In this document: positions 30,064 through 39,250 of the stretch, in pieces | Layout: each line of letters opens with the position of its first letter | Numbering within the stretch: the stretch's first letter is position 1 | Assembly (NCBI GenBank): GCA_014843695.1 | Contig: CM026391.1 | Span: 22,165,518 to 22,229,517 of the forward strand | Direction of reading: 5' to 3' | Length of the DNA: 64,000 nt | Source of the DNA: Archivesica marissinica | Taxonomy: Eukaryota; Mollusca; Bivalvia; Venerida; Vesicomyidae | Position numbers and translations under genes: made by a program | The notes under the pieces: generated by a model | What the model saw: the letters and a program-made list of their open reading frames with translations, nothing else | Database searches by the model: none | Told to the model about the DNA's origin: nothing

Positions 30064-30879
30064 AGATGGAACGACAAATAGGTGGACAGATTGACCATCT
30101 ATGGGACGGAATGAGCAATGGATGGACAGATTGACCGTCTATGGGATGGAATGAGCAACGGATGGACAGATTGACCGTCTAAAGGGATGGAATGAGCAAC
30201 GGATGGACAGATTGACCGTCTATGGGATGGAATGAGCAACGGATGGACAGATTGACCGTCTAAAGGGATGGAATGAGCAATGGATGGACAGATTGACCGT
30301 CTATGGGATGGAATGAGCAACGGATGGACAGATTGACCGTCTATGGGACGGAATGAGCAACGGATGGACAGATTGACCGTCTATGGGACGGAATGAGCAA
30401 TGGATGGACAGATTGACCGTCTATGGGACGGAATGAGCAACGGATGGACAGATTGACCGTCTATGGGACGGAATGAGCAACGGATGGACAGATTGACCGT
30501 CTATGGGACGGAATGAGCAATGGATGGACAGATTGACCGTCTATGGGACGGAATGAGCAACGGATGGACAGATTGACCGTCTATGGGACGGAATGAGCAA
30601 CGGATGGACAGATTGACCATCTATGGGACGGAATGAGCAATGGATGGACAGATTGACCGTCTATGGGATGGAATGAGCAACGGATGGACAGATTGACTCT
30701 ATGGGATGGAATGAGCAATGGATGGACAGATTGACTGTCTATGGGATGGAATGAGCAATGGATGGACAGATTGACCGTCTATGGGATGGAATGAGCAACG
30801 GATGGACAGATTGACCATCTATGGGATGGAATGAGCAACTGATGGACAGATTGACCATCTATGGGACGGAATGAGCAAC
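30064..30879. repeat. 40-bp minisatellite, duplicate of 13472-14287
   Basis: Same 40-bp units, the same number of copies and the same private variants (for example the short GACTCTATGGG unit at about 30695) as the array at 13472-14287. Such a match is unusual for two independent VNTR alleles. Confidence 0.96.
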
Positions 30880-30997
30880 TTTTTAATGTTCCATAGCGAA
30901 GTTATAAATCAACTTACCAGGTGTTTCTCCAAACTTTTTTGAAAGAGTATAGGTAAACAATTATAAAAGACAATAAGTCTGTCTATGTTTATTTTAC

Positions 30998-31186
30998 CTG
31001 TTTCGGCCGTTCTTCTTCTTTCTCAATATTTTCCAGAATTCTAACAAGATTAAAGCCTTTAAGTACTTTGCCAAACACAACATGTTTGTCGTTAAGGTGT
31101 GCAGTTGGTACCGTCGTGATGAAGAATTGAGAGCCATTTGTATTGGGCCCGGAATTGGCCATACTCAACAGACCAGGAATGTCGTG
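30998..31186 (-). CDS. PPID: PPID exon: NTNGSQFF core (copy nearest the upstream exons)
   Basis: A 189-bp exon (63 codons) lies between the acceptor CATTTCAG and the donor GTAAAA on the minus strand. It begins [20 protein letters not shown], continues [20 protein letters not shown], and ends in a charged stretch, [12 protein letters not shown]. It carries the substrate-binding core of the isomerase. The position that is Trp121 in cyclophilin A is His (TAHLNDKH), as in known CyP40 proteins, where this change is linked to weak cyclosporin A binding. The exon is phase 0 at both ends, so skipping it or including it twice would keep frame. It lies at the left edge of the 34/41-bp satellite. Confidence 0.88.
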
Positions 31187-31272
31187 CTGAAATGGAAACA
31201 GCCAAATACGTGCACTTGTTGTTCGTGTTTATTTCATACGCATATAGTTTAACAAATAGATTTCGGTCAATG

Positions 31273-34200
31273 TATCACATACAGGGTACAAGCCCCATAT
31301 ATTATGTTACATGTATCACATACTTGGTACAAGCCCCATATATTATGTTACATGCATCACATACTGGGTACAAGCCCCATATATTATGCATCACATACTG
31401 GGTACAAGCCCCATATATTATGTTACATGTATCACATACTAGGTACAAGCCCCATATATTATGTTACATGTATCACATACTGGGTACAAGCACCACATAT
31501 TATGTTACATGCATCACATACTGGGTACAAGCCCCATATATTATGGATCACATACAGGGTACAAGCCCCATATATTATGTTACATGTATCACATACTGGG
31601 TACAAGCCCCATATATTATGTTACATGTATCACATACTGGGTACAAGCCCCATATATTATGTTACATGCATCACATACTGGGTACAAGCCCCATATATTA
31701 TGTATCACATACAGGGTACATGCCCCATATATTATGTTTCATGTATCACATACTGGGTACAAGCCCCATATATTATGTATCACATACTGGGTACAAGCCC
31801 CATATAATATGTTACATGCATCACATACTGGGTACAAGCCCCATATATTATGTTACATGCATCACATACTGGGTACAAGCCCCATATATTATGTATCACA
31901 TACCGGGTACAAGCCCCATATATTATGCATCACATACTGGGTACAAGCCCCACATATTATGTTACATGCATCACATACTGGGTACAAGCCCCATATATTA
32001 TGTTACATGCATCACATACTGGGTACAAGCCCCATATATTATGTTACATGTATCACATACTGGGTACAAGCCCCACATATTATGTTACATGCATCACATA
32101 CTGGGTACAAGCCCCATATATTATGTATCACATACTGGGTACAAGCCCCATATATTATGTTACATGCATCACATACTGGGTACAAGCCCCATATATTATG
32201 TTACATGCATCACATACTGGGTACAAGCCCCACATATTATGTTACATGCATCACATACTGGGTACAAGCCCCATATATTATGTTACATGCATCACATACT
32301 GGGTACAAGCCCCATATATTATGCATCACATACTGGGTACAAGCCCCATATATTATGTTACATGCATCACATACTGGGTACAAGCCCCATATATTATGCA
32401 TCACATACTGGGTACAAGCCCCATATATTATGCATCACATACTGGGTACAAGCCCCATATATTATGTTATATGTATCACATACTGGGTACAAGCCCCATA
32501 TATTATGCATCACATACTGGGTACAAGCCCCATATATTATGCATCACATACTGGGTACAAGCCCCATATATTATGTTACATGCATCACATACTGGGTACA
32601 AGCCCCATATATTATGTATCACATACGGGTACAAGCCCCATATATTATGCATCACATACTGGGTACAAGCCCCATATATTATGCATCACATACTGGGTAC
32701 AAGCCCCATATATTATGTTACATGCATCACATACTGGGTACAAGCCCCATATATTATGTCATCATCACATACTGGGTACAAGCCCCATATATTATGTATC
32801 ACATACTGGGTACAAGCCCCACATATTATGTATCACATACCGGGTACAAGCCCCATATATTATGTTACATGTATCACACACTGGGTACAAGCCCCATATA
32901 TTATGCATCACATACTGGGTACAAGCCCCATATATTATGTTACATGTATCACATACAGGGTACAAGCCCAATATATTATGCATCACATACTGGGTACAAG
33001 CCCCATATATTATGCATCACATACTGGGTACAAGCCCCATATATTATGTTACATGCATCACATACTGGGTACAAGCCCCATATATTATGTATCACATACT
33101 GGGTACAAGCCCCACATATTATGTATCACATACCGGGTACAAGCCCCATATATTATGTTACATGTATCACATACTGGGTACAAGCCCCATATATTATGTA
33201 TCACATACTGGGTACAAGCCCCATATATTATGTATCACATACCGGGTACAAGCCCCATATATTATATATCACATACTGGGTACAAGCCCCACATATTATG
33301 TTATATGCATCACATACTGGGTACAAGCCCCACATATTATGTTATATGCATCACATACTGGGTACAAGCCCCATATATTATGTTACATGCATCACATACT
33401 GGGTACAAGCCCCATATATTATGCATCACATACTGGGTACAAGCCCCATATATTATGTTACATGCATCACATACTGGGTACAAGCCCCATATATTATGCA
33501 TCACATACTGGGTACAAGCCCCATATATTATGTTACATGCATCACATACTGGGTACAAGCCCCATATATTATGTATCACATACTGGGTACAAGCCCCATA
33601 TATTATGTTACATGCATCACATACTGGGTACAAGCCCAATATATTATGTTACATGTATCACATACTGGGTACAAGCCCCATATATTATGTATCACATACT
33701 GGGTACAAGCCCCATATATTATGTTACATGCATCACATACTGGGTACAAGCCCAATATATTATGTTACATTTATCACATACTGGGTACAAGCCCCATATA
33801 TTATGTATCACATACTGGGTACAAGCCCCATATATTATGTTACATGTATCACATACTGGGTACAAGCCCCACATATTATGTTACATGCATCACATACTGG
33901 GTACAAGCCCCATATATTATGTATCACATACTGGGTACAAGCCCCATATATTATGTTACATGCATCACATACTGGGTACAAGCCCCATATATTATGTTAC
34001 ATGCATCACATACTGGGTACAAGCCCCACATATTATGTTACATGCATCACATACTGGGTACAAGCCCCATATATTATGTTACATGCATCACATACTGGGT
34101 ACAAGCCCCATATATTATGCATCACATACTGGGTACAAGCCCCATATATTATGTTACATGCATCACATACTGGGTACAAGCCCCATATATTATGCATCAC

Positions 34201-35905
34201 ATACTGGGTACAAGCCCCATATATTATGTTATATGTATCACATACTGGGTACAAGCCCCATATATTATGCATCACATACTGGGTACAAGCCCCATATATT
34301 ATGCATCACATACTGGGTACAAGCCCCATATATTATGTTACATGCATCACATACTGGGTACAAGCCCCATATATTATGTATCACATACTGGGTACAAGCC
34401 CCATATATTATGCATCACATACTGGGTACAAGCCCCATATATTATGCATCACATACTGGGTACAAGCCCCATATATTATGTTACATGCATCACATACTGG
34501 GTACAAGCCCCATATATTATGTTACATGCATCACATACTGGGTACAAGCCCCATATATTATGTATCACATACTGGGTACAAGCCCCACATATTATGTATC
34601 ACATACCGGGTACAAGCCCCATATATTATGTTACATGTATCACACACTGGGTACAAGCCCCATATATTATGCATCACATACTGGGTACAAGCCCAATATA
34701 TTATGTTACATGTATCACATACAGGGTACAAGCCCAATATATTATGTCATATCACATACTGGGTACAAGCCCCATATATTATGTATCACATACTGGGTAC
34801 AAGCCCCATATATTATGTTACATGCATCACATACTGGGTACAAGCCCCATATATTATGTTACATTTATCACATACTGGGTACAAGCCCCATATATTATGT
34901 ATCACATACTGGGTACAAGCCCCATATATTATGTTACATGTATCACATACTGGGTACAAGCCCCACATATTATGTATCACATACTGGGTACAAGCCCCAT
35001 ATATTATGTATCACATACTGGGTACAAGCCCCATATATTATATATCACATACTGGGTACAAGCCCCACATATTATGTTAATGCATCACATACTGGGTACA
35101 AGCCCCACATATTATGTTACATGCATCACATACTGGGTACAAGCCCCACATATTATGTATCACACACTGGGTACAAGCCCCACATATTATGTATCACACA
35201 CTGGGTACAAGCCCCACATATTATGTATCACATACTGGGTACAAGCCCCACATATTATGTATCACATACTGGGTACAAGCCCCATATATTATGTTACATG
35301 TATCACATACTGGGTACAAGCCCCACATATTATGTATCACATACTGGGTACAAGCCCCATATATTATGCATCACATACTGGGTACAAGCCCCACATATTA
35401 TGTATCACACACTGGGTACAAGCCCCACATATTATGTATCACACACTGGGTACAAGCCCCATATATTATGTATCACACACTGGGTACAACATATTATGTA
35501 TCACACACTGGGTACAAGCCCCATATATTATGTCACAACTGGGTACAAGCCCCAATATTATGTATCACACACTGGGTACAAGCCCCACATATTATGTATC
35601 ACACACTGGGTACAAGCCCCACATATTATGTATCACACACTGGGTACAAGCCCCACATATTATGTATCACACACTGGGTACAAGCCCCACATATTATGTA
35701 TCACACACTGGGTACAAGCCCCACATATTATGTATCACACACTGGGTACAAGCCCCACATATTATGTATCACACACTGGGTACAAGCCCCACATATTATG
35801 TATCACATACTGGGTACAAGCCCCACATTTTATGTATCACACACTGGGTACAAGCCCCACATATTATGTACCACATCGGGTACAAGCCCCATATATTATG
35901 TACCA
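31273..35905. repeat. 34/41-bp satellite array, second block
   Basis: Same satellite as 14681-24604, beginning at the equivalent base and following the same unit order for about the first 600-700 bp. Toward the right end the mixed units give way, from about 35150, to almost uniform 34-bp units of the type CACACTGGGTACAAGCCCC with CACATATTATG. Deletions break the period at 35480-35560. The array ends at ATGTACCAC against a 5'-truncated family 2 SINE. Confidence 0.96.
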
Positions 35906-35907
35906 CT

Positions 35908-36076
35908 CTCGAGACCTCATTCCTGATGGAATCCATCGCCATGAGGGAGAGAAGAGGCAATGTGGAATTTAAATGCCTTGCCTAACTGCACAATCATAAC
36001 GGCCCCAGCGGCACTCAAAATCCAGGCCTTTCGCACCTGAAGCAAACGCGCTACCGCTGCGCTATCATGACTTCCA
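35908..36076 (-). mobile_element. tRNA-derived SINE (family 2), 3'-truncated at the satellite edge
   Basis: Minus-strand head GGAAGTCATGATAGCGCAG, a diverged B box region, then TTAGGCAAGGCATTTAAATT, CCTCTTCTCTCCCTCATGGC and AATGAGGTCTCGAGAG. Full copies continue with GTGATTTATATCAG and a TTGTTTCGCAATC tail. Here the sequence passes directly into the 34/41-bp array instead, so the satellite occupies the place of the SINE 3' end. Confidence 0.82.
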
Positions 36077-36179
36077 CTTTACCTTCAAGTCTGGCATAGA
36101 TAATTTCATACCAACCCACCCAAATGCTCTCCCCATATGTAATAGCACATGTATATCACAGTTAATACCTCTACCATAC

Positions 36180-36286
36180 CTTGATGGTGAATCCTTCATC
36201 TTCAAACTTTTCACCATAAATGCTCTCCCCTCCTGTGCCATCCCCATTAGTGAAGTCTCCGCCCTGGATCATGAATTCCTTAATGA
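36180..36286 (-). CDS. PPID: PPID exon: IQGGDF catalytic loop
   Basis: A 107-bp minus-strand exon lies between the acceptor TTTTCAG and the donor GTATGG. It encodes [20 protein letters not shown] followed by [23 protein letters not shown] contains the active-site Phe and Gln of cyclophilins, and [15 protein letters not shown] is the highly conserved loop of the CyP40/large-cyclophilin group. The exon begins with the last two bases of a split codon and ends in phase 0, so it joins the next exon cleanly at HDIPGLL. It lies about 100 bp beyond a SINE (35908-36076) at the edge of the 34/41-bp satellite. Confidence 0.9.
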
Positions 36287-36426
36287 CTGAAAACACAAAT
36301 TCAACATTCTGGGTTATTTAGATTTAATGTTCTGCAACAAAGTACAATATCAGAGATGTATTGCGGGGCTTGGGCTCAAGGTGGTATGGGAGAAATGATC
36401 GGCATCATTACTTCCTATTATCACAT
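36287..36426. other. PPID intron sequence next to the IQGGDF exon
   Basis: Unique sequence containing the splice acceptor region of the exon at 36180-36286. No further exon is visible before the SINE at 36427. Confidence 0.5.
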
Positions 36427-36556
36427 AGGAAGTCGTGATAGCGCAGTGGATGCGCATTCGCTTCAGGTGCGAAAGGTCCGGAGTTCGAGCCCCGCTGGAG
36501 CAGTTATGATTGTGCCCTTAGGCAAGGTATTTAAATTCCACGTTGTCTCTTCTCTC
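36427..36556 (+). mobile_element. tRNA-derived SINE (family 2), interrupted by a minisatellite
   Basis: Plus-strand head GGAAGTCGTGATAGCGCAG and B box GAGTTCGAGCCCC, continuing through GCAAGGTATTTAAATTCCAC to CTCTTCTCTCT. At that point the full family 2 element would continue CCCTCGTGGCG; instead the 51-bp array begins. The 3' half of the SINE is missing or has been converted into the array. Confidence 0.85.
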
Positions 36557-37195
36557 TGAAGTTAGCCCATGTTGCATGTATCAGTATGTACAACAAGTGG
36601 TTTGGGATGAAGTCAGCCCATGTTGCATGTATCAGTATGTACAACAAGTGGTTTGGGATGAAGTCAGCCCATGTTGCATGTATGTACAACAAGTGGTTTG
36701 GGATGAAGTCAGCCCATGTTGCATGTATCAGTATGTATAACAAGTGGTTTGGGATGAAGTCAGCCCATGCTGCATGTATCAGTATGTACAACAAGTGGTT
36801 TGGGATGAAGTCAGCCCATGCTGCATGTATCAGTATGTACAACAAGTGGTTTGGGATGAAGTCAGCCCATGTTGCATGTATCAGTATGTACAACAAGTGG
36901 TTTGGGATGAAGTTAGCCCATGTTGCATGTATCAGTATGTACAACAAGTGGTTTGGGATGAAGTCAGCCCATGTTGCATGTATCAGTATGTACAACAAGT
37001 GGTTTGGGATGAAGTCAGCCCATGTTGCATGTATGTACAACAAGTGGTTTGGGATGAAGTCAGCCCATGTTGCATGTATCAGTATGTATAACAAGTGGTT
37101 TGGGATGAAGTCAGCCCATGCTGCATGTATCAGTATGTACAACAAGTGGTTTGGGATGAAGTCAGCCCATGCTGCATGTATCAGTATGTACTAGT
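36557..37195. repeat. 51/42-bp minisatellite (about 13 copies)
   Basis: Tandem units of 51 bp containing GAAGTCAGCCCATGTTGCAT and ACAACAAGTGGTTTGGGAT. Two units, near 36680 and 37033, lack nine bases (TATCAGTAT) and are 42 bp. The order of variants (TGTTGC, TGCTGC, a TATAACAAG unit, the 42-bp unit) repeats with a period of about 357 bp (36680 and 37033 blocks), so there is a small higher-order repeat. All units are multiples of three, giving apparent ORFs on both strands that are not genes. Confidence 0.95.
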
Positions 37196-37298
37196 ATTTT
37201 CTTTGAACGAAATTGGAAGAAAGAAGATTGTTTTTCTGCTCATTTGTTTCCAAGGGATGCAATTATATAATCTTTAGCAGATAATATATTTACATCAC

Positions 37299-37612
37299 CA
37301 GGGATCATTCTAGAGGGCGATGTGGGCAAAATTGTCGCCCTAGGGACCCTGACTTCGCCCACTTCTCCCTAAAAAAAAAACTAAAAAAAACTATATATAT
37401 ATTTTTGGGTTTTTACGATTTTCAAACAAAATTTTGTCTAGTAAGATACACTGGCCCATTATAAAGCACTCTTTCTATTCAAATGTTGTATTTAATGGTT
37501 GTACTGTGCATTTTAACCCTATTTTGCAGAAGTATATTAAAGAACACCATTTAAGGAAGCGATCACGTGCTTTCTCACTTCTCCCAAACATTCTGACCTA
37601 GAATGAACCCTG
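37299..37612. mobile_element. MITE-like element with short terminal inverted repeats
   Basis: A 314-bp segment starting CAGGGATCATTCTAG and ending with the reverse complement of CAGGGTTCATTCTAG (14 of 15 matching). CATCAC flanks it on both sides (37293-37298 and 37613-37618), a possible 6-bp target-site duplication. Inside are the opposed GGGCGA and TCGCCC boxes near 37315-37342 and an A-rich run at 37371-37390. No ORF. It lies in the PPID intron between 36286 and 37962. The CAGGG ends resemble the element at 3332-3723, but the interiors are unrelated. Confidence 0.68.
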
Positions 37613-37685
37613 CATCACTATTGCATTTCCTTTAATGAACATATATGCCATGTTTGTATCCATTTTCGTGTGCATTTCCGGGCCG

Positions 37686-37928
37686 GGGTATGTTCTACAT
37701 TGGACGTGATTAAGGTGTGTGGAGGCAAGAAATTGCAGGTTAATAGTTCCATCAGGGTATAAACCACATTCGCCGTGTTTGAAGAGCGTGGAGGCAATAA
37801 ATCGCGGGTCAATAGTTTCCATTGGGGTATGAACTACATTGAGCATGTTTAAAGTGTATGGAAATCGTGGGTCAATAGTTTCCATCGGGGGATGAACTAG
37901 ATTGGGTGTGTTTCAAATGTTTGGAGGC
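37686..37928. repeat. Degenerate tandem repeat, about 65-75-bp unit
   Basis: About three and a half diverged copies containing GGGTCAATAGTTTCCAT, GGGGTATGAACTACATT and a GTTTGAAG/GTTTAAAG box followed by TGGAGGC. The first copies differ clearly from the last, so it is old compared with the other arrays. It ends about 30 bp from the PPID donor site at 37961. Confidence 0.75.
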
Positions 37929-37961
37929 CCTTCATTCCTTTAAATAATACAAAGTACTTAC

Positions 37962-38099
37962 TCCTATGGAAGCGGGAACCCTTGTAATGAAGCGGTTTGC
38001 CAGAGCTCCCTTCACCTTTCTCTCCCGTACAAAGCGCACGGAAATTCTCAGCAGTCTTCGGAACAACATCTTTAAACAACTCAAACAAGAGTCTTCCAG
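37962..38099 (-). CDS. PPID: PPID exon: start of cyclophilin domain
   Basis: The minus strand shows a pyrimidine-rich tract ending in TTTGCAG, then a 138-bp open exon, then the donor GTAAGT. The translation begins [20 protein letters not shown] and continues through [10 protein letters not shown] to KGSRFHR. This is the N-terminal cyclophilin signature (F-x-[18 protein letters not shown]) and includes the catalytic arginine of the FHR motif. The exon starts two bases into a codon and ends after one base of the next; that base (A) joins TC at the next exon to give Ile, as expected for FHRII. The insertion between GEKG and GKPLHYKG is typical of large cyclophilins such as CyP40 and differs from short cyclophilin A. 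No upstream ATG exon was found. Confidence 0.88.
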
Positions 38100-38157
38100 C
38101 TGCAAACAATAACAATTAATTTATTACATAATTATCGGTATTCATCGCTCCACATAT

Positions 38158-38250
38158 ATTTGGATGTTGGCTTTCCATGTGAGGATATCCCAGTGGCTTG
38201 CAGAATCTCGGTGGTTCTACCTGGGTTCCCACTTAGGTCTGAAATACTGC
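38158..38250 (+). mobile_element. SINE core fragment (family 3), cut by gap
   Basis: Contains CGGTGGTTCTACCTGGGT in the context of a TTGGCTTTCC...CTTGCAGAATCT lead. The same core, GTCGGTGGTTCTACCTGGGT, occurs in the minus-strand SINE at 59966-60205, and a diverged one (GATCGCTGGTTCTACCCTGG) at 58634-58818. The right side is lost in the gap at 38251. A possible 3' end of the same family lies across the 54-bp array at 43239. Confidence 0.6.
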
Positions 38251-39250
38251 NNNNNNNNNNNNNNNNNNNNNNNNNNNNNNNNNNNNNNNNNNNNNNNNNN
38301 NNNNNNNNNNNNNNNNNNNNNNNNNNNNNNNNNNNNNNNNNNNNNNNNNNNNNNNNNNNNNNNNNNNNNNNNNNNNNNNNNNNNNNNNNNNNNNNNNNNN
38401 NNNNNNNNNNNNNNNNNNNNNNNNNNNNNNNNNNNNNNNNNNNNNNNNNNNNNNNNNNNNNNNNNNNNNNNNNNNNNNNNNNNNNNNNNNNNNNNNNNNN
38501 NNNNNNNNNNNNNNNNNNNNNNNNNNNNNNNNNNNNNNNNNNNNNNNNNNNNNNNNNNNNNNNNNNNNNNNNNNNNNNNNNNNNNNNNNNNNNNNNNNNN
38601 NNNNNNNNNNNNNNNNNNNNNNNNNNNNNNNNNNNNNNNNNNNNNNNNNNNNNNNNNNNNNNNNNNNNNNNNNNNNNNNNNNNNNNNNNNNNNNNNNNNN
38701 NNNNNNNNNNNNNNNNNNNNNNNNNNNNNNNNNNNNNNNNNNNNNNNNNNNNNNNNNNNNNNNNNNNNNNNNNNNNNNNNNNNNNNNNNNNNNNNNNNNN
38801 NNNNNNNNNNNNNNNNNNNNNNNNNNNNNNNNNNNNNNNNNNNNNNNNNNNNNNNNNNNNNNNNNNNNNNNNNNNNNNNNNNNNNNNNNNNNNNNNNNNN
38901 NNNNNNNNNNNNNNNNNNNNNNNNNNNNNNNNNNNNNNNNNNNNNNNNNNNNNNNNNNNNNNNNNNNNNNNNNNNNNNNNNNNNNNNNNNNNNNNNNNNN
39001 NNNNNNNNNNNNNNNNNNNNNNNNNNNNNNNNNNNNNNNNNNNNNNNNNNNNNNNNNNNNNNNNNNNNNNNNNNNNNNNNNNNNNNNNNNNNNNNNNNNN
39101 NNNNNNNNNNNNNNNNNNNNNNNNNNNNNNNNNNNNNNNNNNNNNNNNNNNNNNNNNNNNNNNNNNNNNNNNNNNNNNNNNNNNNNNNNNNNNNNNNNNN
39201 NNNNNNNNNNNNNNNNNNNNNNNNNNNNNNNNNNNNNNNNNNNNNNNNNN
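38251..39250. other. Assembly gap (1000 N)
   Basis: Exactly 1000 N between a SINE core fragment and the 54-bp array. The missing first exon of PPID could lie here or further right. Confidence 0.99.

Larger units (their letters stand above)
14406..38099 (-). other. PPID: CyP40/PPID-type peptidyl-prolyl isomerase gene, partial (visible exon span)
   Basis: This interval spans the recognised exons of one cyclophilin gene read leftward: 38099-37962, 36286-36180, 31186-30998, and a second copy of the last at 14594-14406. The joined exons give a continuous cyclophilin core of 144 residues in correct order and phase, with no stop. The initiator exon lies to the right of 38099 and is not seen; it may be in the 1000-N gap at 38251. 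Exons for the end of the isomerase domain and the TPR co-chaperone domain lie to the left, outside the window or lost. In the family, CyP40 catalyses proline cis-trans isomerisation and binds Hsp90 through its TPR repeats; the TPR part cannot be checked here. Introns are about 1.7 kb and 5.0 kb, and the interval between the two exon copies is 16.4 kb, mostly satellite. Confidence 0.8.

Noticed and set aside
31138..35985. Plus-strand ORF of about 1600 codons in the second satellite block
   Set aside because: Same satellite artefact as above; it ends in SINE sequence.
36531..37194. Two 200-codon ORFs on opposite strands in the 51-bp array
   Set aside because: Both come from the same three-fold repeat and one starts inside a SINE.
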